Assembly: GCF_015689175.1 (NCBI RefSeq)
Contig: NZ_CP065047.1
Location: 3,596,001 to 3,660,000 of the forward strand
DNA length: 64,000 nucleotides
DNA from: Mycobacterium kubicae
GTDB lineage: Bacteria; Actinomycetota; Actinomycetes; Mycobacteriales; Mycobacteriaceae
Direction: 5' to 3'
The translations under genes were made by a program, and so were the position numbers. The first letter of the stretch is position 1; each line of letters starts with the position of its first letter. Positions 10,552 to 19,434 of this stretch are shown one piece after another. The notes beneath the pieces are model-generated. The model was not told the origin of the DNA. It was given only the letters and a program-made list of their open reading frames with translations, and made no database searches.

Positions 10552-11174
10552 GGGACGAACACCACGTTGGACACCTTGGCGTCGCCGCCGACCTGCTGAA
10601 CTTCGATGCGCATGCGCCACTCCCTTGGTGCCTCTTCGCCGCCGGCGGTGCGTGACTTCACCGCGACCGCGACCAGAACTTGAGCCGAATCTCCGCGTTG
10701 GGATTCCAATCCCGCGTCGGTAACGGTGCCTTCGGATTTCGACTGGGCGGCCTTGACCAGTTCCTTGAACGGTTGCGATCGTTTGTCGAAGTCATCGCGA
10801 AACGCTCCGGTCGCCAGATCCAGGATCCGCTGCACATCCGCGTCGATCTCGGTGTAGCTGAGCGTGGTGAGGTTCACTGCGCCCTGGCGAGCGGTTTGCA
10901 CAAACAGCTCCCGTTGCTGTTGGGCCTGACGCTGTTCGTAGGCGCGGTAACCCAACCAGCCCGTCAGTCCGGCTAGCGCCAGCACGGCGGCGCCGCCGGC
11001 TACCAGCGCCTGCCCGGCCTGGGACAGTCGGCGACGCGCATTGCGGTGTCGTCGGCGCGCCGGCCGATGCGCGGATGGCGTTGTGCCGTCCGCGGTTTCG
11101 GGTGCGTCCGTCTCGTCGACTGCCTCGTCGGCGGGGCTGTCTTCGGTATCAGGGGTTTTCGGCTCGTCGGCCAC
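10548..11174 (-). CDS. Mce-associated membrane protein (first)
   Basis: A 208-aa protein with an acidic N-terminus (DTEDSPADEAVDETD), a basic cluster RPARRRHRNARRR, one transmembrane helix (LVAGGAAVLALAGLTGWLGY) and an outer domain containing LTTLSYTEIDADVQRILDLA and GAFRDDFDKRSQPF, a motif repeatedly seen in Mce-associated membrane proteins. It starts 18 bases after mceF and overlaps the next Mas gene by four bases. Likely an accessory subunit of the lipid importer encoded upstream. Confidence 0.86.
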   Translation of the reverse strand: MADEPKTPDTEDSPADEAVDETDAPETADGTTPSAHRPARRRHRNARRRLSQAGQALVAGGAAVLALAGLTGWLGYRAYEQRQAQQQRELFVQTARQGAVNLTTLSYTEIDADVQRILDLATGAFRDDFDKRSQPFKELVKAAQSKSEGTVTDAGLESQRGDSAQVLVAVAVKSRTAGGEEAPREWRMRIEVQQVGGDAKVSNVVFVP

Positions 11175-11192
11175 GTCGCTCCTTGAGATTGA

Positions 11193-12671
11193 TTACGGCG
11201 GCGGCACCAGCAGGGACTGCCAGTTCTTGGCACGCGGGTGCGCTAAGTCGGACTCGGTGTAGCGGTGCCCGTCCGGGCCGACGTAGTCACCCGTGTTCGG
11301 GTCGTAAGTCGCGACCGCAACCGGCGGGGGCGGTGGTTGCGGTGGTGCGGTTCCCCGCGGTGGTGACAGCCGCGGATCTTGTCCCGGCGGATACTGCGGG
11401 ACGCCTTGACCGCTGGTGGTCGCATTGGGGTCCCCTTTCCAGTTGTATCCGTCGTTGAGCGGCACATACTCCTCGTCGCTCTCACACAGTTCGACCGTAG
11501 GAGCGCGCTTCCACGGCTTGTTCTCGCACGGAATGTTGCGCGCGCCACGGACATTGAGCTCCGAGTCCTGCGGCAAGCGGCAATACAGGTCGGCGGCCGG
11601 CCGGTCCGGAGCGTCGACGTCGGCCGGCGATCGCCGCTGCGTCGGCGGCAGGAACCCCGTGGTGCAGGGCGGCGGCAGGTTCATGTTGAGGTTGAAATCG
11701 AGATAAAAGCCGCGGTAATCCTGTTTGGTGCCCGCGTTCGGCACCAGCGACCCCGACATGATCGCGATGCCCTGCGGAAACAGCACCAGAAGTTGTTCGA
11801 TGTCGTGGCGGTACACGACAGCGATGTCAGCGAGACTCACCAGGTTCGCGAACAGTACCGGCACCGCGGGTGCGACCCGATCGAACAGCGCGCGGCCTTC
11901 CTCGATGCCAGAACTGCCTTGCGTCAGCAGATCTCGTAGGGCAGCGTCCTGCGCCTGAAACTGCGCGGTGATAGCTGCGGCGTGGTGAGCCCAGGTCGCA
12001 ATGGCGTCGGATGTCTGTACCTGAGAGTTCAGCACCGGGGGCGACTGGTCGATCAGGCTGACGAGTGGATCGATGGTCCGGCCACCGGCCAGTGCCAGCG
12101 CTGTCGACCCGTCGACGATCCGGGACAGTTCGGGTCCCAGGCCACCGACGGCCCGATCGGTCTCGTCGATGACCGTGTGTAGGTTGTCCCGTGGGATCGC
12201 TTGCAGCGCACGGTTGGTCATGTCGAGCAGACGCCCGATGTCGACGGGCACATCGACGCGTCCGGCCGGGATGACGTCACCGGCCCGCAGCATCCGTGAC
12301 GGTGCCGCGTCCTTTCCGGGTTGTGGGGTCAGTTCGATGTACTGCTCGCCGATCGCCGAGCGGCTGTGCACCGACGCCTGCACGTTGGCGGGAACCTTGA
12401 CCCCGGACCGCATGGCGAGCACGGCCCGCACTCCGGTGGCGGTGACGTCGACCGACTTCACCTGACCCACGTCGGTGCCGCGATAGGTGACCACCGAAGT
12501 CTGGTACAGGCCACCCGATTGCGGCAGATCGACCGTCACGTTGTACTCGCCGATCCCGAACAATGTCTCGGGCAGCTTCATGTAGTTGATAGCCATGGCA
12601 CCACACGAGACCAGCGTCACCAACGACAAGACCGCCAACTGAATCCAGGTCCGACGACTGAGGCGCAGCAT
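11193..12671 (-). CDS. mceF: Mce family protein, MceF position
   Basis: A 492-aa protein beginning MLRLSRRTWIQLAVLSLVTL with an N-terminal membrane anchor, then an MCE domain (YNVTVDLPQSGGLYQTSVVTYRGTDVGQV) and the long helical region typical of mycobacterial Mce proteins, ending in a Pro-rich tail with ATYDPNTGDYVGPDGHRY, a signature of MceF. ATG 12671 overlaps the mceE stop by one base (TGATG); the longer open frame to 12788 lies inside mceE. It is the sixth SBP-like subunit of a hexameric Mce tube that shuttles lipids across the periplasm. The mce group number cannot be assigned from this sequence alone. Confidence 0.9.
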   Translation of the reverse strand: MLRLSRRTWIQLAVLSLVTLVSCGAMAINYMKLPETLFGIGEYNVTVDLPQSGGLYQTSVVTYRGTDVGQVKSVDVTATGVRAVLAMRSGVKVPANVQASVHSRSAIGEQYIELTPQPGKDAAPSRMLRAGDVIPAGRVDVPVDIGRLLDMTNRALQAIPRDNLHTVIDETDRAVGGLGPELSRIVDGSTALALAGGRTIDPLVSLIDQSPPVLNSQVQTSDAIATWAHHAAAITAQFQAQDAALRDLLTQGSSGIEEGRALFDRVAPAVPVLFANLVSLADIAVVYRHDIEQLLVLFPQGIAIMSGSLVPNAGTKQDYRGFYLDFNLNMNLPPPCTTGFLPPTQRRSPADVDAPDRPAADLYCRLPQDSELNVRGARNIPCENKPWKRAPTVELCESDEEYVPLNDGYNWKGDPNATTSGQGVPQYPPGQDPRLSPPRGTAPPQPPPPPVAVATYDPNTGDYVGPDGHRYTESDLAHPRAKNWQSLLVPPP

Positions 12672-13792
12672 CAATATCCCCCGTCGTGGTAGGGGAAGGT
12701 CAGCGGGTTCCCGCCGGTGGCCGGGCTGGGCTGCATGCCGATGGTGCGCCCCCACTGCAGCTCGAGCCGGGTGAGATTGCCTTCCCACCGAGAACCCGTG
12801 AAGAGCCCGGTGTCTATGCGGCTCAACGTCAGATCGACGATCATCGTCAGATTCGCGTAGTCACCGCGGAACCAGTTGGTGACCGTGGAAGTCGGCCACG
12901 GATAGGTCGCCAACCCGTCCAGACCCTTGGTGAGCGCCGGTCCGGCGTCGGCGAGCGAGCGGAGCACCGGCGCGATGTTGCGCAAATTGTTGACCAGAGA
13001 TTCCTTGCTCTGCCGTATGGTGTCGGCGGCGATCGCGCTGAACTTGCCCAGCTGATCGATCGCCTCGGCGATCTTGCTGCGCTGCTGCGCCAAGACCGCC
13101 AGCGCCTTGGGCACCGTCGTCAAAGCCCGATCGACGACCGGGTCCTTGGCCGCGACCTGTCCGGCCAACCCATTGAGGTTCTCGGCCGCAGCAATGATGT
13201 CGTCGGTCTGGACGTTGGTGCTGGCGATGAACTGGTCGAGTTGGCCCAGCAGGCTGCGCATGTCGTTCTCACGGCCGGTGAATGCCTTGGCCAACGTTTG
13301 GGTGATCTCCTGCAGCTGATTGAGGCCGCCGCCGTTGAGCAACACCGACACCGAAGCCAACGTCTGCTCGGTGCTGGGATACAGGCTGGCGCGCGACAAG
13401 GGGATGACCGACCCGTTCTTCAGTTCACCGACCGGCGGCTCGTCTTTGGGTGGCGCCAGCGCGATGTGCATCGACCCCAGCAGGCTGGTCTGCCCCAACT
13501 TGGCGGTCGAGTTACCCGGCAGATGGACATCACCGTTGATGCGCATGGTCACCAGGGCATGCCAATCCTGCAGCTCGATTTTGGTCACATTGCCGATGTT
13601 GACGTCGTCAACCAGGACTCGGGTGTTCTCCTGAATGCTTACGACGTCCGGCATTTGGACCTGGATGGTGTAGGAGCCGGGTCCCCCGCCGGCGGTCCCG
13701 GGCAGGGTGAAGGAATTCAGCCCGTGCCATCCGCACCCCGAAAGTGCCACTACGCAGGCAGCGCTGAACGCTGCGATGATGGCGCGCCTCAT
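12671..13792 (-). CDS. mceE: Mce family lipoprotein, MceE (LprK-like)
   Basis: A 373-aa protein with a lipobox VALSGC, as expected because MceE is the lipoprotein of mce operons. The MCE domain is visible in SYTIQVQMPDVVSIQENTRV, DVNIGNVTKIELQDWHA and LGQTSLLGSMHIAL, followed by a long helical segment and the conserved tail RLELQWGRTIGMQPSPATGGN plus NPLTFPYHDGGY. It overlaps mceD by ATGA and mceF by TGATG. It should be acylated and sit at the outer face of the plasma membrane as part of the lipid transporter. Confidence 0.92.
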   Translation of the reverse strand: MRRAIIAAFSAACVVALSGCGWHGLNSFTLPGTAGGGPGSYTIQVQMPDVVSIQENTRVLVDDVNIGNVTKIELQDWHALVTMRINGDVHLPGNSTAKLGQTSLLGSMHIALAPPKDEPPVGELKNGSVIPLSRASLYPSTEQTLASVSVLLNGGGLNQLQEITQTLAKAFTGRENDMRSLLGQLDQFIASTNVQTDDIIAAAENLNGLAGQVAAKDPVVDRALTTVPKALAVLAQQRSKIAEAIDQLGKFSAIAADTIRQSKESLVNNLRNIAPVLRSLADAGPALTKGLDGLATYPWPTSTVTNWFRGDYANLTMIVDLTLSRIDTGLFTGSRWEGNLTRLELQWGRTIGMQPSPATGGNPLTFPYHDGGY

Positions 13793-15105
13793 GATCCGCC
13801 GCCCTGCGGGACCATCAGGCCCTGCAGGCCAAGTTTCGGATCGGGCACCGTCGGCGCCGGCGACGACGGCACCTCGGCGGGTGGCTGCTGCTCACCAGGC
13901 GCCGGGGCCAGTGCATCCGGCGGGGGCGGCGGGGTGAAGTCAGGCCGCAGACTGTCCTGGCTGTAGGTGATCTCGGTCGGCCGCGCCTGCGTTCCGACGA
14001 AGGGATTGATCCCGGCCGGAATGTAGTTGTAGATGCGGTTTTTGATGATCGGCTCGACGTACTGCAGGCACAGCTTGGACACCCGGTCCAAGCCTCGCCG
14101 GGAGGCCGCTTCGATTGAACTGCAAATCCATTGCGGGATGTCGGCGAAGTTGTTCAACGCGATGATGCCGGTCATCGCGCTCTGCGCCGGTTGGTAGATG
14201 TTGGTGAAGTTCTGAAACACCGTAGGGGCGATGTGCAGTATCTGCTTGATATCGGCACGGCTGTCGTTGAGGGCGGTGGTGATGGAACTCAGCCGGTCGA
14301 AGGTGACGCCGATCGATTCCCGGTTCTCCGACAAGAACCCGCGCAAGTCCGACAGCGCCCCATCGAGCCCCTGGACCGCGTTGGCGACTTCGTTGGGCGT
14401 GTTGCTGAGTATGGTTGTCACGCTTGCCAGGTTCTGGTTGAACGACGCCAGCAGATCGCTGCTCGAGGACAGCGCCGACACCAGCAGCTGCAGGTTGCGC
14501 ACGGTGCTGAAGATGTCGTCGGCGTGATCACCCAGTGCGGAAATCGCCTGAGATAGCTTGATCACGGTGTCTCGAGCCGTGTCGCCCTCGCCTCGCAGGT
14601 TGTCCGCCGTCGAATTGACGAACTCGCCAAGGGAATTCACGCCGTTGGGGCTCGTCGGCTGCAGAGCGTCGGTCAGCTTTTCCAGTTGTCTACGGAAGTC
14701 ATCCCATTCGACGGGCACCGCGGTGCGGTTCAGCGGAATCGACGCGCCGGGGGTCAGTTTGGGGCCGCCGGAGTACACCGGAACGAGCTGGATGGCCCGT
14801 GATGTCACCAGCGAAGGCGACAGTATCGCCGCGCGCGCGTCGGCCGGGATCGCATATTGCTTGTCGACGGAGAAAGTCACCTTGGTGCTGGCCGGCTGCG
14901 GTTCGATCTTGTCGATGACACCTACTCCGACACCCAAGATCCGGACTTCGTCTCCGACGAAAAGGCCTGTCGTCTCCGGGAAATACGCCGAGTAGGAGTT
15001 CTTGTCGACGTCTTTCCACAACCCCTTGCCGACGAGAAACGATGCGACGGCTAGCGTCAGGACCAGGCTGATGGCTGTGGCTCGTCGAAGTGTGTGCCGA
15101 TCCAT
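13789..15105 (-). CDS. mceD: Mce family protein, MceD position
   Basis: A 438-aa protein starting MDRHTLRRATAISLVLTLAV with a single N-terminal hydrophobic anchor, the MCE domain (YSAYFPETTGLFVGDEVRILGVGVG) and a long helical region; the C-terminal 70 residues are Pro-rich (PDFTPPPPPDALAPAPGEQQ). ATG 15105 follows the mceC stop by two bases; upstream in-frame starts would lie within mceC. The final four bases overlap mceE. A Cys pair (QWICSS, LCLQYVEP) is present near residues 355-380. Confidence 0.9.
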   Translation of the reverse strand: MDRHTLRRATAISLVLTLAVASFLVGKGLWKDVDKNSYSAYFPETTGLFVGDEVRILGVGVGVIDKIEPQPASTKVTFSVDKQYAIPADARAAILSPSLVTSRAIQLVPVYSGGPKLTPGASIPLNRTAVPVEWDDFRRQLEKLTDALQPTSPNGVNSLGEFVNSTADNLRGEGDTARDTVIKLSQAISALGDHADDIFSTVRNLQLLVSALSSSSDLLASFNQNLASVTTILSNTPNEVANAVQGLDGALSDLRGFLSENRESIGVTFDRLSSITTALNDSRADIKQILHIAPTVFQNFTNIYQPAQSAMTGIIALNNFADIPQWICSSIEAASRRGLDRVSKLCLQYVEPIIKNRIYNYIPAGINPFVGTQARPTEITYSQDSLRPDFTPPPPPDALAPAPGEQQPPAEVPSSPAPTVPDPKLGLQGLMVPQGGGS

Positions 15106-15107
15106 GG

Positions 15108-16289
15108 TCACTGCCCTCCGGCTTCGGCGGGCGCCGGCGCGGGCGCGGGCTCCGGCGGTGGTCCCGGGGCGGGTCCCGGCGAAGGAGGCTGGGACCACAA
15201 TGGCACCGGTGCGGCCTCCGGCGGGACGGGCGGCGTGCCGGTCGGTGGATCCACCGACTGCGAAGGCACCCGCTGGTTCGGGTCCAGATACCGGTCATAC
15301 ATGCGTGAGTCGAGGATCGGGCCGCTGAGCTGACCGGGAATCAAGTTCGCGACATAGGCTTTGAAGAACGGGCCGGAACCCAGGACTTCGCCGAACGACA
15401 TCGCATAGCGCTTGAATTTGGGCAGAGTCCGCTGTAGATCTTCTTTGCGGTTGTCGAGTACTTCGAGCACGCCGTTGAGCTTGTCCAGCGCCGGTTTGAG
15501 CTGGCTGCGGTTGTCGGCGACCAGGCCGGAGATCTGGTGCGATACCGCGGTGAGGTTGTTCATCAGGGCGTCGATGGAATCCCGCTCCTGCAGCAGGGCC
15601 GCGAGCAAGGCGTTCGAGTTGCGCACCAGCCCGGCGATCTGTTGGCTGCGTTTGCCCAGAACGCCGCTGACATTGTTGGCGTTCGACAACAGGCTGCGCA
15701 GCTGCGCGTCCCGATTGTTGAGCGTCTCGGAGAACCGCGCCACTCCCTGCAGGGCGGGTCGGAGATTGGCCGGCGTTTCTTTGAAGGTGTCGGCCAAAGT
15801 GGTTAGGGCCGAGGACAATTGAGTGGTATCCAGGCCGCTGATCGTGGTGGTCAAGTCACCCAGCGCGTCGGGCAGGTCGTATGGAGAGGTAGTACGTTCC
15901 AGCGGGATGGTGATCTTCAACCGCCCGTCGCCGCGCGATGTCAGCTCGAGCATTTTGGTGCCCAGGATCGTCTCGGTCTTGATCGACGCTTCGGTGCGGT
16001 CGCCCAATTCGACGTTCTTGCGAGCGGTGAAGCCGACCCGCACTTTGGTGCCGTCCAGGCGCACGTCGGTGACCCTGCCGACACCCATGCCGGACACCCG
16101 GACGGTGTTGCCGGGTTTGATGCCGCCGGCTTCGGAGAAATAGGCCGCGTAGTCGTTGTATTGGTTGACGAACGGCAGTTTGTTGTATTGGAAGGCGACG
16201 ACGACTACGCAGAGAATGATTACGGTGCCCATCACGCCGAGCAGGAACGGGCTGCGCTTGGTGCGCCACTTGTCGGTGCCACGAGTCAT
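15108..16289 (-). CDS. mceC: Mce family protein, MceC position
   Basis: A 393-aa protein with N-terminal anchor (FLLGVMGTVIILCVVVVAF), MCE domain (NDYAAYFSEAGGIKPGNTVRVSGMGVG), helical region, the conserved LGSGPFFKAYVANLIPGQL and a Pro/Ala tail (PPSPGPAPGPPPEPAPAPAP). ATG 16289 overlaps the mceB stop as ATGA and is preferred to ATG 16301. As in other MceC proteins, the low-complexity tail is likely exposed. Part of the Mce lipid-transport tube. Confidence 0.9.
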   Translation of the reverse strand: MTRGTDKWRTKRSPFLLGVMGTVIILCVVVVAFQYNKLPFVNQYNDYAAYFSEAGGIKPGNTVRVSGMGVGRVTDVRLDGTKVRVGFTARKNVELGDRTEASIKTETILGTKMLELTSRGDGRLKITIPLERTTSPYDLPDALGDLTTTISGLDTTQLSSALTTLADTFKETPANLRPALQGVARFSETLNNRDAQLRSLLSNANNVSGVLGKRSQQIAGLVRNSNALLAALLQERDSIDALMNNLTAVSHQISGLVADNRSQLKPALDKLNGVLEVLDNRKEDLQRTLPKFKRYAMSFGEVLGSGPFFKAYVANLIPGQLSGPILDSRMYDRYLDPNQRVPSQSVDPPTGTPPVPPEAAPVPLWSQPPSPGPAPGPPPEPAPAPAPAEAGGQ

Positions 16290-17314
16290 TTCGGCGTGCA
16301 CCGCCCAGACGGCTGATCGATCAGCTTGACGTAGATCGGGTTGCCTCCCTTGCCATTCAGCTTCAGCAGTACTTCGCAGAAGTAGAAGCCGAAGTAGTCG
16401 CCGTTGAGGCCTTGCCGGGACAGCACTTGGTAAACGTCGGGCAAGCTCTTGAGCAGGCCGTCGACATAGTCGCGGTCGGCCAGCACCTGACCCGACATGC
16501 GGTCGGTCTCGTGCACGACGTCCTTGATCGGCTGACGCGACTGGCTGAGCAAGTCGGTGATCGACCCGGCGGCCGCGTTGACGTACGCCAGTCCGGTGGC
16601 GATGTCGTCTTTGCGCTGGGCCAGTCCGTCAACGAACTGCGCGAGCTTGTCCAATCCGTCGGAGAACTCGTGGTCGCGGGTGGCGAAGGTGTGGAGCACG
16701 GTGTTCAGGTTGGTGATCAACTCGGAGATCAGTTGGCCACGTCCGGCCAGCGTGGAGGTGAGCACGGAGGTCTGCGCCAGCACCGAGGCGAGCGTGCCGC
16801 CCTGCCCCTGAAACACCCGCAGGAGTTGACCGGACAGCGCGTTGACCTGGTCTGGGTCCAGTGCGCGGAACAGCGGACGGAAACCGCCGATCAACGCATC
16901 GACATCGAGGGCGGGTGAGGTTCGGGCCAACGGAATGGTCGCCCCGGGGGCAAGTCGGCGCGGCGGTCCGGGACCGTCTTCGAGCGCGAGATACCGGTCC
17001 CCGATGAGGTTTTCGTAGCGCACGACGGCCTTGGTGCCTTCGGTGAGCCGCACGCCCCGATCGACGGCGAAGTCGATGTGCACCGTGCCGTCGCGATTGA
17101 GCGTCAGGTCGCCGACCTTGCCGACTTCGACCCCGGCGATGCGGACGAAGTTGCCGGACTTGAGTCCGGAGATGTTGGTGAAGACCGCATGGTAATCGGT
17201 GCGGTCCTCAAAGCGCAGTTGGCCGAACACCGCGATCAGGGTGAACGTGAACAGCAAGCACACGACCGTGAACAGCGCGACTCGCGCGATGATGCTGGAA
17301 AGCTTCCTTCTCAT
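16286..17314 (-). CDS. mceB: Mce family protein, MceB position
   Basis: A 342-aa protein beginning MRRKLSSIIARVALFTVVCL, with membrane anchor, MCE domain (DYHAVFTNISGLKSGNFVRIAGVEVG; LIGDRYLALEDG) and helical region, ending in the MceB hallmark FYFCEVLLKLNGKGGNPIYV and RCTPK. ATG 17314 overlaps the mceA stop as ATGA. Membrane-anchored subunit of the Mce complex. Confidence 0.92.
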   Translation of the reverse strand: MRRKLSSIIARVALFTVVCLLFTFTLIAVFGQLRFEDRTDYHAVFTNISGLKSGNFVRIAGVEVGKVGDLTLNRDGTVHIDFAVDRGVRLTEGTKAVVRYENLIGDRYLALEDGPGPPRRLAPGATIPLARTSPALDVDALIGGFRPLFRALDPDQVNALSGQLLRVFQGQGGTLASVLAQTSVLTSTLAGRGQLISELITNLNTVLHTFATRDHEFSDGLDKLAQFVDGLAQRKDDIATGLAYVNAAAGSITDLLSQSRQPIKDVVHETDRMSGQVLADRDYVDGLLKSLPDVYQVLSRQGLNGDYFGFYFCEVLLKLNGKGGNPIYVKLIDQPSGRCTPK

Positions 17315-18579
17315 GGCGGCGGCTGTCCCCCACGGTAGAAGTAGCGCGGCGGCTCGGGTGGGTTCTTGGTGGTCGGGAAGTAGTTGGCCCACCAGGGATT
17401 GCCGGCCGCGACGTTGGTGCGGATTTCATTCGGAGCGGCACCCCAGCCGGTGTCGGTGACCAGCGCACGCACCGGGAAGTTCGCGCTGGGGTCAGGCAGG
17501 GACCCACAGCTGGGCCGGCCTCCGGGGCCGCCGGTGGCATTCACCTTGGGCAGATGCTTGGGGTAGCGGTAGGGGTCGTCACCGAAGAGCAGGCCGGCGT
17601 CCATGATGAAGGAATATCCGTTGCCGCCCAGCGTGTCTCGGCCGCCGTGCTCGACGTACCACTGTGCCCCCTGGAACAAGCAGGTGTAGGTCGGCGAATA
17701 GGTCTCCAGCAGCTTGGTCACCGGGTCGAGCTGATTGATGGCGTGCACGATGTTGGCTTCGTTCCTACCGATGACGCTGATGCCGGTCTGGCTGAAGCCG
17801 ATTGCTGACATCAACAACGCGTCCAGCGACTGCTGGTTGGCGGTGATGGTGTTGCTGGTCGTCGCAGCGGAATCCAGGATCGACAGGATGTCTTGTGCGG
17901 CGGTCGAGTAAGCGGCAGTGGTCTTACCGAACAACCGCCAGTCCTGATGCACGGTCTGCATGCGCGGGTTGACCGCCAGCAGAATGTCGTTGGTGTCGGT
18001 GATCGCCTGCCCCAGCCGAGGGCCCTTGTTGCGCAGTGCCTGTGCGAACGCGGACAGGATCGAGTTCATCTTGGCCGGGTCCAGGGCCTGGACCACCGAC
18101 TGCAGGTTCTCGAACACCGTGTTCACTTCGACGGTCACATTGCGGGAGCGCAACACCGAGCCGGGTTTCAGTGGAGTCCCGCTGGGATGCTCGGGCACTA
18201 TCAGGTCGACGAATTTCGACCCGAATGCGGTTGTCGACTTGATTTCGGCCTCGACATTGCTGGGTAGATACTTGAACGCGCCGGGTTGCATCTTCAGTTG
18301 CAGCCGCGCGGTTTTCACGTCAGTGCCGATCGAGCCCACTTGACCGATCTGGACGCCGCGCAATTTGACCTTGGCGCCTTGTTCCATCACCAGCCCGGCA
18401 CGATCCGACACCAGCGTGAGCGGAATCGACGATTCGAATTTGCCGGAGAACGACCCCGCGGTAATCACGATCAATCCGGCGACGACGAGGAACAATGTCG
18501 GCGCCCACCAGATCGGGTCGATCTTGCTGTAGCGGACCGTGTTTTGCCGAAACGGGCCGCTGTCGCGGTGGTTACTCAT
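17311..18579 (-). CDS. mceA: Mce family protein, MceA position
   Basis: A 422-aa protein with one N-terminal membrane segment (WWAPTLFLVVAGLIVITAG), MCE domain (LVSDRAGLVMEQGAKVKLRGVQIG; TTAFGSKFVDLIVPEHP), a helical region and the cysteine-containing tail (YTCLFQGAQWYVEHGG; GRPSCGSLPDPSANFPV) found in MceA proteins. It starts six bases after yrbEB. In M. tuberculosis, MceA of group 1 is linked to cell entry and fatty acid uptake and that of group 4 to cholesterol uptake; this locus lies at a different chromosomal position from Mce1-4, so its substrate is unknown. Confidence 0.92.
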   Translation of the reverse strand: MSNHRDSGPFRQNTVRYSKIDPIWWAPTLFLVVAGLIVITAGSFSGKFESSIPLTLVSDRAGLVMEQGAKVKLRGVQIGQVGSIGTDVKTARLQLKMQPGAFKYLPSNVEAEIKSTTAFGSKFVDLIVPEHPSGTPLKPGSVLRSRNVTVEVNTVFENLQSVVQALDPAKMNSILSAFAQALRNKGPRLGQAITDTNDILLAVNPRMQTVHQDWRLFGKTTAAYSTAAQDILSILDSAATTSNTITANQQSLDALLMSAIGFSQTGISVIGRNEANIVHAINQLDPVTKLLETYSPTYTCLFQGAQWYVEHGGRDTLGGNGYSFIMDAGLLFGDDPYRYPKHLPKVNATGGPGGRPSCGSLPDPSANFPVRALVTDTGWGAAPNEIRTNVAAGNPWWANYFPTTKNPPEPPRYFYRGGQPPP

Positions 18580-18585
18580 GGACGG

Positions 18586-19434
18586 CTATCCCGACAAGTT
18601 GAAGTTGCCGTGCTGCCCGTAGACGGACAGCGAAACCATCAGGCAAACGAACGCTGTGACGATCATCGATGACCGCACGGAACGACCGACCGCTTCACCC
18701 ACGCCGGCGGGGCCGCCCGAGGCGGTGAAACCGTAGTAGGTGTGCACGACCATGACACCGGTTGCCATGGCAAGGGCAGAGACGAACGACCACATCAGGT
18801 CGGTGGGCCGCAAGAAGGTGGAGAAGTAGTGCTCGTAGACGCCGCGAGATTGGCCGTACACCGAGATGGTGAGGAATTTGGCTGCGACGAATGACATCAG
18901 CACCGCCACGGCGTACAGCGGGACGACCACCAAGATGCCGGCGATGATCCGCGTGGACGCCAAGTAGGTGATTGCGCGGATGCCCATCACCTCCAGGGCG
19001 TCGATCTCCTCGTTGATGCGCATGGCACCGAGTTGGGCGGTCGCGCCGGCGCCAATGGTCGCCGCCAACGCCAGTCCCGCTGTGCAGGGCGCGATCATGC
19101 GGACGTTCAGGAAGGCAGAGAGGAAACCGGTCATGGCTTCCACCCCGATGTTGGACAAGGTGTCGTAACCCTGCACCGCCACCAGGGCACCGGTGGTCAG
19201 GGTTAGGAACCCGATGATGCCCACGGTGCCCCCGATCACCGCCAAAGCGCCGGTGCCCATACCCATTTCGGCGATCAGACGCAGCAGTTCTCCTGGGTAG
19301 CGACGCACCGCTTCGCCGATGTTGACCAGGGACCGTCCGTAGAAGGCGGTCTGCTCACCCAACTTTCGGGTGGACGACACCACCCTGGGGCCGACGGCGC
19401 CTAACCACGACGGCTCATTCACGCCCGCGCTCAT
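18586..19434 (-). CDS. yrbEB: MlaE/YrbE permease subunit B of the mce transporter
   Basis: A 282-aa polytopic membrane protein of the MlaE/YrbE family: IGGTVGIIGFLTLTTGALVA, then TAGLALAATIGAGATAQLG and the signature MRINEEIDALEVMGIRAITYL, which resembles the coupling helix contacting the ATPase MceG/Mkl. About five hydrophobic segments. ATG 19434 overlaps the yrbEA stop (ATGA). With YrbEA it forms the permease dimer of the ABC-type lipid importer; no ATPase gene is in the operon, consistent with one MceG encoded elsewhere serving several operons. Confidence 0.93.
   Translation of the reverse strand: MSAGVNEPSWLGAVGPRVVSSTRKLGEQTAFYGRSLVNIGEAVRRYPGELLRLIAEMGMGTGALAVIGGTVGIIGFLTLTTGALVAVQGYDTLSNIGVEAMTGFLSAFLNVRMIAPCTAGLALAATIGAGATAQLGAMRINEEIDALEVMGIRAITYLASTRIIAGILVVVPLYAVAVLMSFVAAKFLTISVYGQSRGVYEHYFSTFLRPTDLMWSFVSALAMATGVMVVHTYYGFTASGGPAGVGEAVGRSVRSSMIVTAFVCLMVSLSVYGQHGNFNLSG

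Noticed and set aside
12686..13966. 426-aa plus-strand frame opposite mceE
   Set aside because: Antisense shadow; its residues mirror mceE codon bias and it crosses the mceD/mceE overlap.
15125..15186. GC-rich repetitive stretch at the mceC end, considered as a repeat array
   Set aside because: It encodes the Pro/Ala-rich tail of MceC; periodicity is due to codon repetition, not a CRISPR or tandem-repeat locus.
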